Source: Methanocorpusculum petauri
Lineage (GTDB): Archaea > Halobacteriota > Methanomicrobia > Methanomicrobiales > Methanocorpusculaceae
Direction of reading: 5' to 3'
DNA: 64,000 bases
NCBI RefSeq assembly: GCF_026891975.1
Contig: NZ_JAPTGB010000003.1
Span: 1 to 64,000 of the forward strand
Under the pieces are notes generated by a model. It did no database searches. It was not told the origin of the DNA and worked only from the letters and a program-made list of their open reading frames with translations. Positions 43,327-49,795 of this stretch are shown here, one piece after another; the first letter of the stretch is position 1; each line of letters begins with the position of its first letter. The position numbers and the translations under genes are program-made.

Positions 43327-43875
43327 TTATTGACCGATTGATGTTAATCGATTGAACGGCTCGACCATATAGAAACTCACCCCACCGACCTGACTATTTG
43401 CGGGCCGTGATGCATATGCAATGTAGTGGTGCATGTCCATGGATGTGGAAGCGACTATAGAGGTCCACTCGCCAGTATACAGATCGATTCCGTAAAGTGT
43501 CGTGACACGCCCGCCCGTCGTGTCAACGGCACGCATATTTCCACGAAATGCCCAGCCCACCGGCACGTAAAAATCAGTGAGATAACCAGATCCATAATGC
43601 GACTCCACCGCCAGAACTATTACGCCACCTGCAGCTGCGGATTTCGTACTTATCGTGGTGGGAAATACCGCCCCGGATATCGTTTTGATATTTGCCGTAT
43701 CAGCTGTCAAGATGCCATTTACCGTGTCATGGCTCTGCCGATGCGTATCAAGCGTGTCCTCGTTTACACCAAGTACCTCCTCGATCTTTGCGAAATTCCC
43801 GCTGATTCTCTCACCGTATCCCATTTCTCCGGCCGCAGCCATGTACAGCAAGTACCGATCGGTCCATGATCCCAT
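43327..43875 (-). CDS. Tail fibre B
   Basis: 182 aa, minus strand, start at 43875 behind GGAGGATGTAAC. The first 51 residues (GSWTDRYLLYMAAAGEMGYG onward) are identical to fibre A, nucleotide for nucleotide. The remaining 131 residues differ completely (VNGILTADTANIKTISGAVF...). Both proteins are the same length. The shared part would attach to the baseplate or adaptor, the variable part would bind the host. It currently lies behind the adaptor gene and its late leader, so it is the expressed fibre in this orientation. Confidence 0.8.
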   Translation of the reverse strand: MGSWTDRYLLYMAAAGEMGYGERISGNFAKIEEVLGVNEDTLDTHRQSHDTVNGILTADTANIKTISGAVFPTTISTKSAAAGGVIVLAVESHYGSGYLTDFYVPVGWAFRGNMRAVDTTGGRVTTLYGIDLYTGEWTSIVASTSMDMHHYIAYASRPANSQVGGVSFYMVEPFNRLTSIGQ

Positions 43876-43898
43876 GTTACATCCTCCTGTGAGAGGAT
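43724..43898 (-). repeat. Fibre inverted repeat, left arm
   Basis: 175 bp, the exact reverse complement of 44343-44517 with no mismatch. It covers the ribosome site and the first 51 codons of fibre B. At its inner end is a small palindrome with ATCCTC / GAGGAT arms. Confidence 0.95.
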
Positions 43899-43902
43899 GG
43901 GA

Positions 43903-44268
43903 TCATGCGACCCGTCCCCCAATAGTGGCCACCAGCTGGACGTGTGTCGGTGCATCGGTCGGTAGACTGATTTCTGCATGGCTGCACATCGTGATGTAGG
44001 TGCCGGTTTCTGCGGTTGGACTGTCAAAAACAGCAGCTTCAGTATAGTAGCCATTCGGCAGATCTATTGCCTGAAACTCTCCAATCCAGGTGATAACGTT
44101 GGTGTTTCGATTGACGACTGCCGGCTTTCGACACACTTCATGAGCGAGACCGGTAATGGTCGGATGACCTTCTTGAGGCTCTCCGTCGCCCAGTGCGACC
44201 CACTTGTACTCAGCTGCTGCGAGTTCGGCCATGTGGTTTAGGCCGATTTGTCCTATCCATTGTGACAT
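43903..44268 (-). CDS. Fibre adaptor, phage tail-collar-like
   Basis: 121 aa, minus strand. The sequence IGLNHMAELAAAEYKWVALG, then GLAHEVCRKPAVVNRNTNVI and TWIGEFQAIDLPNGYYTEAA, follows the N-terminal tail-collar/DUF3751 pattern of fibre attachment domains. It is preceded by a late leader and followed by fibre B after 27 bp. It lies wholly inside the candidate invertible segment. Confidence 0.72.
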   Translation of the reverse strand: MSQWIGQIGLNHMAELAAAEYKWVALGDGEPQEGHPTITGLAHEVCRKPAVVNRNTNVITWIGEFQAIDLPNGYYTEAAVFDSPTAETGTYITMCSHAEISLPTDAPTHVQLVATIGGRVA

Positions 44269-44308
44269 GCCATGATGGTCGGAATGTAGGGTAAAAAAGG
44301 GAGGTTAG
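44269..44308 (-). promoter_or_regulatory. Late leader 9 (minus strand, in the cassette)
   Basis: On the minus strand: AACCTCCCTTTTTT, then 24 nt with CCGACCATCATGGC directly before the adaptor ATG at 44268. Same structure as the plus-strand leaders. It moves with the cassette. Confidence 0.7.
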
Positions 44309-44342
44309 GGTTATTTGTTCGGCAAAAAATCAGAGGGCCCAT

Positions 44343-44517
44343 ATCCTCTCACAGGAGGATGTAACATGGGATCATGGACCGATCGGTACTTGCTGTACAT
44401 GGCTGCGGCCGGAGAAATGGGATACGGTGAGAGAATCAGCGGGAATTTCGCAAAGATCGAGGAGGTACTTGGTGTAAACGAGGACACGCTTGATACGCAT
44501 CGGCAGAGCCATGACAC
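44343..44517 (+). repeat. Fibre inverted repeat, right arm
   Basis: 175 bp, perfect inverted copy of 43724-43898. Contains the GGAGGATGTAAC site and the first 51 codons of fibre A. Confidence 0.95.
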
Positions 44518-44914
44518 AGATATCAATGGGGATGTACTTGTCTCCGCGGATATCATCGTACCAGCGCCACATGTTGTACAGGGAAAATCTGTATGTGATT
44601 ATGTGATTACCCCCGTACGACCGTTGGTTGATGGAACGGATATTGTGGTTGGCACGCCTGGAATGATCCAAATTTACCAAGTTCCCCCGGGACAAACGTT
44701 ATCGGGGAGTCTTCCGGTTCGTACCAACGGAAATGGAGTATTTCCGACAATAACGTGTGTGGATGTAAATATGGATGTATTAGCAACATACACCCTGACG
44801 CAAACTATGGTCGAATACCCAATTCCTACAGGGACGGCAGGAATATATGGATCAAAGGGATCGGCATACACGGGTGTCTACATAATACTCGGAAAATTCA
44901 CTGTATCCCCTTAA
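44366..44914 (+). CDS. Tail fibre A (alternative fibre)
   Basis: 182 aa from ATG 44366 (the longer in-frame start at 44315 would run through the cassette edge). N-terminal 51 residues identical to fibre B; the rest is unrelated to it (DINGDVLVSADIIVPAPHVV; TPGMIQIYQVPPGQTLSGSL; a glycine/threonine-rich beta end). In the present orientation no late leader points at it; the only upstream leader faces away. It is therefore probably silent until the cassette inverts. T6 at about 44918 follows the stop. Confidence 0.78.
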   Translation: MGSWTDRYLLYMAAAGEMGYGERISGNFAKIEEVLGVNEDTLDTHRQSHDTDINGDVLVSADIIVPAPHVVQGKSVCDYVITPVRPLVDGTDIVVGTPGMIQIYQVPPGQTLSGSLPVRTNGNGVFPTITCVDVNMDVLATYTLTQTMVEYPIPTGTAGIYGSKGSAYTGVYIILGKFTVSP

Positions 44915-44991
44915 TCTTTTTTGCACCGTAATCAGACGTATTCATGATGTTCAGTCTCGTATTGGCCAACGAGAACGATTGCATGACGCAG

Positions 44992-45050
44992 ATTTATATA
45001 TTATCTGGATAAATACATTAATGGATTAATTATTAGTGTGATGAGTCATC
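44992..45050 (+). promoter_or_regulatory. TATA promoter of the protease pair
   Basis: TTTATATATT at 44992-45001, one of the best TATA boxes in the provirus, about 50 nt before ATG 45051. It makes the cargo pair independent of the late leaders. Confidence 0.6.
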
Positions 45051-46196
45051 ATGGAGAATAAATCTAATATCGCATATACAAAAGATGATCTTAGGAAATA
45101 CTATCTCGGAGATCTTAAGGATATACTGAAAAATCATGAAAAGAACAGACAATGTTTAGAAAATGGCTCTGGTCAAGAAAAAAACTATTTTGTTCCCTGC
45201 CCATCCACCTCGTCCTATGACATGATGTGTAAGCTGCAGAAATGTCATTCTTTAGACTCTCACTCCCAAGACACACTAGATCTCATTGCAAATGCAGTTT
45301 TTGGAAATGAGTCAATTACCGAAGATCAGATCCAATTCGTAACGGACGCATGCAATACGTGCAATTTTGAGACTCTGTTCTGGTCCCTCGTATCTCATTT
45401 TGAACAAATATACTCTAGTAAAAAGAACGAATTAAAATTTCTTTCGCGATATAGCAGAGTGATGGATATCCATGCAGAAAATCTTGATGTCCCCTATGTT
45501 TATGTGGATGAACTTGTAGGATCAGCCCTCTTCGGTTCTCTCAGCACGATGTGTTTCTGGTCCGAGTACCAACAAGACGAGGTAGCTTGGAATTTCTGTT
45601 ACTCTCATCTTCGCCATGTACTTTATCAGCAGGGATGTCGGGGTATCCTGCCCAAAGAGGAAGTCATTGCCCTCTGGAAAAATCTTGTGAAGACAGATCC
45701 ACACCTGCTCCAAATTGCGTCTGATACGTTTTGGGTTAGTATTGCGTTTGCTATCGCCCATGAGCTCGCACACATCTACTTAAACCATCAAGCAGACTAT
45801 ACTGACAAAGAAAAAACCTATAGTCAGGAGTTCGAAGCCGATGCGGTTGCGTACGATCTTGTTCTCAACAAAATCATGTACCAGAAAAGTCATGGAGTGA
45901 CATCAGACTGGGATGTATACCACGAATATACATATCTCGCTCCACTCGTATTCTTGGAATTTTTCAATCTCATCACCTATACCGAATTTGGGGTCGAGAA
46001 CAATGATACTGCATCCAACTATCCTTCAATTCAGCTCCGGATGGATAAGCTCCTCGAGATGGTTAAGGATCCTGTGTATCAATTTGATACTGAAGAAGGA
46101 AATGATCTCTGTAACTGTTACTTGGACATAGCTGATTATTACAAAGAACGACTACAATCTCAGATAACCGAATGGAAAGAAATGAGGAAATCATGA
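45051..46196 (+). CDS. HExxH metallopeptidase, Lit/ImmA-like (cargo)
   Basis: 381 aa. Zinc-protease motif IAHELAHIYLNH around residue 240, followed about 20 residues later by EFEADAVAYD, which supplies the third ligand. This layout occurs in U49 (phage-exclusion Lit) and M78 (ImmA/IrrE) peptidases; I cannot choose between them by eye. Helical N-terminal domain without match. AT-rich, own TATA promoter, coupled to a partner gene (ATGA). Candidate anti-viral or regulatory protease. Confidence 0.72.
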   Translation: MENKSNIAYTKDDLRKYYLGDLKDILKNHEKNRQCLENGSGQEKNYFVPCPSTSSYDMMCKLQKCHSLDSHSQDTLDLIANAVFGNESITEDQIQFVTDACNTCNFETLFWSLVSHFEQIYSSKKNELKFLSRYSRVMDIHAENLDVPYVYVDELVGSALFGSLSTMCFWSEYQQDEVAWNFCYSHLRHVLYQQGCRGILPKEEVIALWKNLVKTDPHLLQIASDTFWVSIAFAIAHELAHIYLNHQADYTDKEKTYSQEFEADAVAYDLVLNKIMYQKSHGVTSDWDVYHEYTYLAPLVFLEFFNLITYTEFGVENNDTASNYPSIQLRMDKLLEMVKDPVYQFDTEEGNDLCNCYLDIADYYKERLQSQITEWKEMRKS

Positions 46197-46786
46197 ACGG
46201 ACAAGAAACTGAGGAATACCAAAAAGCCCTGCGTTTAGAAAAGGAGTTGACCGAATATCTCATGTGCGATCCAATGCTTGTCGCATTGTCATCTGATGAC
46301 ATAAAGCGGTTTATGGATCAAAACGTTACCATCGAACCAGAAAACCGTCATGAAAGATTGGGCTTTATTTACAGGAAAAAATCGATAAAACCACAGAATA
46401 TTATTCTCGACATTAGAAAATGCGGAGAGTTGTGTTTTGATACTACAGAAATAATTATTCTCGGTCCGCAATCCATCCCGCATGGATTCCTGCTGCTGAT
46501 CCGTCTCCTTTACAAAATATTCTGTCTATCAATGGTATCCTTACCCGAGACAGAGCTAATTATTCTTACTGTTTTTCACAAGAAAAATAAGTATTACGGA
46601 TATACTTCAGACAGTGAAGTGGTCTCGTTTATTGAAAATGCCATCTCTGAATATGGATATCCTGATAAATCGTCAGCAGAAATCCGATTAGCATTAGAAA
46701 ATCTGAAAAAATGTAAATGTTTGTCCCATACTGAGGACGGATGGTATCTGGTGGAAAAGGTTATACAACCATATCCAACGGAATAA
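46193..46786 (+). CDS. Partner of the metallopeptidase (cargo)
   Basis: 197 aa from ATG 46193, overlapping the protease stop and preceded by GAGGAAA. Mixed fold: N-terminal helices, central SIKPQNIILDIRKCGELCFD, and a hydrophobic helix GFLLLIRLLYKIFCLSMVSL that could be membrane-associated or a buried helix. No family recognised. Tight coupling suggests it is inhibitor, substrate or regulator of the protease. Confidence 0.55.
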   Translation: MNGQETEEYQKALRLEKELTEYLMCDPMLVALSSDDIKRFMDQNVTIEPENRHERLGFIYRKKSIKPQNIILDIRKCGELCFDTTEIIILGPQSIPHGFLLLIRLLYKIFCLSMVSLPETELIILTVFHKKNKYYGYTSDSEVVSFIENAISEYGYPDKSSAEIRLALENLKKCKCLSHTEDGWYLVEKVIQPYPTE

Positions 46787-46847
46787 TTCCAACAAAACCT
46801 CCACAGCATACAGGCACTACTGTGCCATCCAACTCATCCAAAACGCC

Positions 46848-46885
46848 ATCCCTCCCTTTTTTACCCCCACGTCAACCCCATAAGC
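46848..46885 (+). promoter_or_regulatory. Late leader 10 (hub unit)
   Basis: CATCCCTCCCTTTTTT, then ACCCCCACGTCAACCCC and ATAAGC before ATG 46886; 23 nt after T6. No ribosome site. Confidence 0.68.
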
Positions 46886-47761
46886 ATGGAGCAGTACCTC
46901 ACCATCGCTGGAACCCGCTACCTTGGGGTTACCCGCATCCGGCCGGATCAGACCAACAGCATCGGCAAACACACCCTCGAGGACGGCAACAAAACTGGCG
47001 ACCATCTTATCATCGGTCAACCCGTCATTGACGCCGAGATAACGCTGTTCGCCGGACAGTATCAGCAGCTGCAGCAGCTCGCAACCTCCCAGCAGCTCAT
47101 CACCGTAACAATCCCGCAGGGAACCTACACCAACATGGCCCTCACCCGGCTGACGGATGAGTACGGATCCACTGCGGACACCACCAAATGCAAAGTCACA
47201 CTGGAACAGATCCGCATCGTCAAAACCCATGTGGAGATCCAGCGGATAGACGGCATGGACCTTGCCGCACCGGATACTCTCGGCGACGGTGTTCCCAAAT
47301 CCCTGACCAACACCAGCATATCCGTCTCCGATGAAGTTCTGCAGGCATTCACCGACGCTGAACAACCAAAGGAAGGTCTCACCGGTGTCATGGACCGGTT
47401 CACCATAGCATCGCAGGCCATGTCGCAGATATCACTGGACGGCGGCAAGTTCCTCATTCTTCGGAACATTCCGTTCGGAAAGGCCAATACTCCGGAGGTG
47501 ACGCGGTTCAAGTATGGCGGTACCGGATACCAGGCAGCAATTCAAACCACAAGTACCACAGACGGTGAGCAGTACGATACGCTCACCATCAAACGAACCG
47601 GAGAAGATACTCCGCTCTGGTCGCAGCGGCTTGAGGATAAGACTGCGGTGGATGTGCCGGATCCACAAACCGGCATTCCGCTGCTGACACTGTATCCGGA
47701 TGCAGACAACAGGGAGGTGCATATCGTTGATAGTGACACGTACAAACAGCTCGTATCTTAG
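46886..47761 (+). CDS. Baseplate hub-associated protein
   Basis: 291 aa. N-terminal half strand-rich with NSIGKHTLEDGNKTGDHLII; C-terminal half around KFLILRNIPFGKANTPEVTR and YDTLTIKRTGEDTPLWSQRL. The C-terminal piece resembles small baseplate plug or ring proteins. Placed before the hub gene, so part of the central hub. Assignment by position and pattern only. Confidence 0.5.
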   Translation: MEQYLTIAGTRYLGVTRIRPDQTNSIGKHTLEDGNKTGDHLIIGQPVIDAEITLFAGQYQQLQQLATSQQLITVTIPQGTYTNMALTRLTDEYGSTADTTKCKVTLEQIRIVKTHVEIQRIDGMDLAAPDTLGDGVPKSLTNTSISVSDEVLQAFTDAEQPKEGLTGVMDRFTIASQAMSQISLDGGKFLILRNIPFGKANTPEVTRFKYGGTGYQAAIQTTSTTDGEQYDTLTIKRTGEDTPLWSQRLEDKTAVDVPDPQTGIPLLTLYPDADNREVHIVDSDTYKQLVS

Positions 47762-48560
47762 GCATGTTTCCCTGCAGATAGGCCCTGCAACGCTGGACGG
47801 GCTGGATATCGACTTCGAGGTGGACAGTAATGCAGGAGACAAAAACAAGGCGTCAACCACCGTCACGGTCTGGAATCTTTCACCCGAAACGATTGCAGCA
47901 GTCCATGCCGGAGATGATGTGCTGCTGATGGCCGGATATCAGGGCGATGCCGGCTGCATCTTCTGCGGCCAGGTGACCACTATCACTCATGGCCGGGACG
48001 GGGCCGATCGGTATACGGAGTTCGGCTGTGTGGATCTGGAATGGCCGAAGAATATGCAGCCGCGGATTTATCCCAAGGGTACTCTGATTGCTGATATTCT
48101 CAGGAACCTTTACCGGGATGCAGCATTTCTTCTGGCGGCCGTGGAGTGTCTGGAGGTGACGACCAGCGGCCCGTACACGACCGATCCAGATGGTGCGGTG
48201 ACTCTGCAGTGGTGTCTGGATGTGGTCAACGGCGATCCGGATATCAAGAAGACCGGCAGGACGATACGGGCCATGACTGCCGGGGGCGAGTCGTACATTG
48301 TGCCGGATGATGTGACTCTTTCGGCGACGATCCGGGTGAGTGTAGATACCGGCCTTATCTCTACGTCTCCGGAGGATGGGGACAGCTATGACCGCAGGGT
48401 GACAACGCTCCTGAACTGGCGGGTGATGACCGGTTCTGCGGTGGAGTTGGAAAGTCTGGAACCGGGTGCGTCCGGCCGGTATGTGGTGGCGGAGTACACG
48501 CACAGCAGTAGTGAGTTTACAACGACTATGAAGCTGAAGGCATCCGGAGGTGAGGAGTGA
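47733..48560 (+). CDS. Baseplate hub protein (gpD/gp27-like)
   Basis: 275 aa from GTG 47733 (ATG 47700 possible). The N-terminal SLQIGPATLDGLDIDFEVDS and STTVTVWNLSPETIAAVHAG, then GCIFCGQVTTITHGRDGADR, follow the phage protein D/hub pattern, where the first barrel contacts the tube. The spike gene follows directly. Overlaps the preceding gene by 29 bp. Confidence 0.65.
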   Translation: MTRTNSSYLRHVSLQIGPATLDGLDIDFEVDSNAGDKNKASTTVTVWNLSPETIAAVHAGDDVLLMAGYQGDAGCIFCGQVTTITHGRDGADRYTEFGCVDLEWPKNMQPRIYPKGTLIADILRNLYRDAAFLLAAVECLEVTTSGPYTTDPDGAVTLQWCLDVVNGDPDIKKTGRTIRAMTAGGESYIVPDDVTLSATIRVSVDTGLISTSPEDGDSYDRRVTTLLNWRVMTGSAVELESLEPGASGRYVVAEYTHSSSEFTTTMKLKASGGEE

Positions 48561-49042
48561 TGGATGCTGCTGAGGTGATTGCGAAGTATGTTCGGGAACA
48601 GGTTGCCGGTATCCGAACGCTGGACGTAGGGACGGTGAGCAGTGTATCCGGGAACCTGGTCAGTGTGAAGGTGAAGCATATGGTTTCCGGCCGGGTGATG
48701 GAGTATGTGGAAGTGCCGTTGCTCCCCTATGGAACGGGGGCGGGGAGGCTCTGCGCTGCGCCTCTGGTTGGGGATACGGTGTTGATTGCGTTTCTGATGC
48801 ATGAACTTCCACCGATGCTGGAGGCCGCAGGACACATTCCGGAGATCAATGAGCGGATACGGTACACGAATCCGGTGGTGCTGACGGTTCTGGATACACC
48901 AGATGCTCTTCCGGATCTGCAGCCGGCCCCGGGTGAGTTGCTGCTGCAGCACCGCTCCGGGTCGTATATTCGGTTCAGTGCCGATGGCTCACTGGAGATC
49001 GGTGCAACGGCGGTGGACTTTGTCCGGCTGGGTGGTGCATGA
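48560..49042 (+). CDS. Baseplate spike protein (gpV/gp138-like)
   Basis: 160 aa from ATG 48560 (GTG 48557 possible). OB-type domain: GTVSSVSGNLVSVKVKHMVS, then PLVGDTVLIAFLMHELPPML, and a short strand end. This is the Gp138_N/gpV pattern of cell-puncturing spikes. Confidence 0.7.
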   Translation: MDAAEVIAKYVREQVAGIRTLDVGTVSSVSGNLVSVKVKHMVSGRVMEYVEVPLLPYGTGAGRLCAAPLVGDTVLIAFLMHELPPMLEAAGHIPEINERIRYTNPVVLTVLDTPDALPDLQPAPGELLLQHRSGSYIRFSADGSLEIGATAVDFVRLGGA

Positions 49043-49362
49043 TGTTGCGGGTGGTATGCGAGGGAGATACGGAAACGTTTCTTCCGTGCTCTGAGGAACA
49101 TGGTGGCGGAACGTCTGCGATCCAGCCCTCTGGAACGGTGATCAATGCGTTTGTCCGGGTTGTGGGGAAGAGGATGATTTGTCGGGGTCAGACGTTCCCA
49201 GGTCACTGTGCAGCGTCGGCCGGGACGGCGATGGGGCAGCAGTTGGGATGGTTCCGGGTAGCGGGTGTGCCGGTGTGTGTAGCGGGAGACCGTTCGGTTT
49301 CAGCATGCCATGCGTCGCTCGGGATTGTGGCGGCAGAGGGGTTGGTGAGGATAGATTTGTGA
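49039..49362 (+). CDS. PAAR-like spike tip candidate
   Basis: 107 aa. A glycine/cysteine-rich small beta protein with ICRGQTFPGHCAASAGTAMG and VPVCVAGDRSVSACHASLGI. Position after the spike and the CxxG-type repeats suggest a PAAR-like metal-bound tip, but the family signature is not certain. ATGA overlap with the spike. Confidence 0.5.
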   Translation: MMLRVVCEGDTETFLPCSEEHGGGTSAIQPSGTVINAFVRVVGKRMICRGQTFPGHCAASAGTAMGQQLGWFRVAGVPVCVAGDRSVSACHASLGIVAAEGLVRIDL

Positions 49363-49464
49363 GGATTTACCCCCATTAGGCGGATCGCTACCGGGTTTAT
49401 AACGGCAAACATCCTATGTTGTTTGTTCGGGTTGACCAAATGGCCCGGATAGGACATTAGAAAA

Positions 49465-49608
49465 ATGAACATAATCGACATCATCACTCTGGTGATGCTG
49501 GTATCCGCTGAAATACGCGGGTGGGTTGAGCTATTGAGCAAGAAAAAGGAGGAAAATAAACCTCCTTTTTCACTCTTTTGCTCACTGGGACAACGTTATA
49601 TATTCTGA
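49465..49608 (+). CDS. Doubtful 47-aa membrane-type ORF
   Basis: ATG 49465 behind a TATA box at 49396. N-terminal hydrophobic helix (IIDIITLVMLV), then a basic stretch KKKEEN and a short C-terminus. The terminator-like hairpin lies inside it. Could be a tiny cargo protein or chance. Position before a late leader matches other cargo genes. Confidence 0.3.
   Translation: MNIIDIITLVMLVSAEIRGWVELLSKKKEENKPPFSLFCSLGQRYIF
49543..49570 (+). terminator. Intrinsic-type hairpin with T run
   Basis: Ten-base-pair stem AAAAAGGAGG / CCTCCTTTTT with an 8-nt loop; the 3' arm ends in T5. It follows the hub-spike genes. Confidence 0.65.
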
Positions 49609-49754
49609 AAGACAATATACAGATCAGAGTGAACCCGCCCTAAGCCGTTCCTCTATCAGTAGTTCTATCTCATAAGGTTCAGAACTAATGTCCTTTGTTG
49701 TGCCGGGGTTTGGTCGCCCGTTAACGGCACAACATCTACTTTTGAATCATTCCT

Positions 49755-49795
49755 TGTGACTTTCCTTTTTCTCTCATTCTGCTGACGTTCTCCCC
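49755..49795 (+). promoter_or_regulatory. Late leader 11 (tape-measure unit)
   Basis: TGACTTTCCTTTTTCTCTC, then ATTCTGCTGACGTTCTCCCC before ATG 49796; T5, 25 nt to the start. Shares the CTCTC and CTGAC elements with other leaders. No ribosome site. Confidence 0.65.

Larger units (their letters stand above)
43899..44342. other. Putative invertible cassette (leader plus adaptor)
   Basis: 444-bp spacer between the two perfect inverted repeats. It holds exactly one complete adaptor gene (44268 to 43903) and its late leader (44269-44308), nothing else. Inversion by recombination between the repeats would turn leader and adaptor to face fibre A instead of fibre B. Confidence 0.65.
49363..49795. 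other. Intergenic region with promoter, hairpins and small ORF
   Basis: 433 bp. A TATA box (TTTATAA at about 49396) lies upstream of a possible 47-aa ORF (49465-49608, MNIIDIITLVMLVSAEIRGW...). A 10-bp hairpin AAAAAGGAGG / CCTCCTTTTT (49543-49570) lies inside that ORF and may end the hub transcript, so the ORF is doubtful. A second 9-bp inverted repeat GTTGTGCCG / CGGCACAAC (49697-49733) follows. The late leader of tape measure ends the region. Confidence 0.55.

Noticed and set aside
43426-43869. Plus-strand frame opposite fibre B
   Set aside because: Arises because the inverted repeat is coding on the other strand; the fibre reading is supported by identity with fibre A.
49597-49795. Structured non-coding RNA or tRNA-like gene
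   Set aside because: Only isolated 6-9-bp hairpins are visible; no cloverleaf or known motif could be folded by eye.
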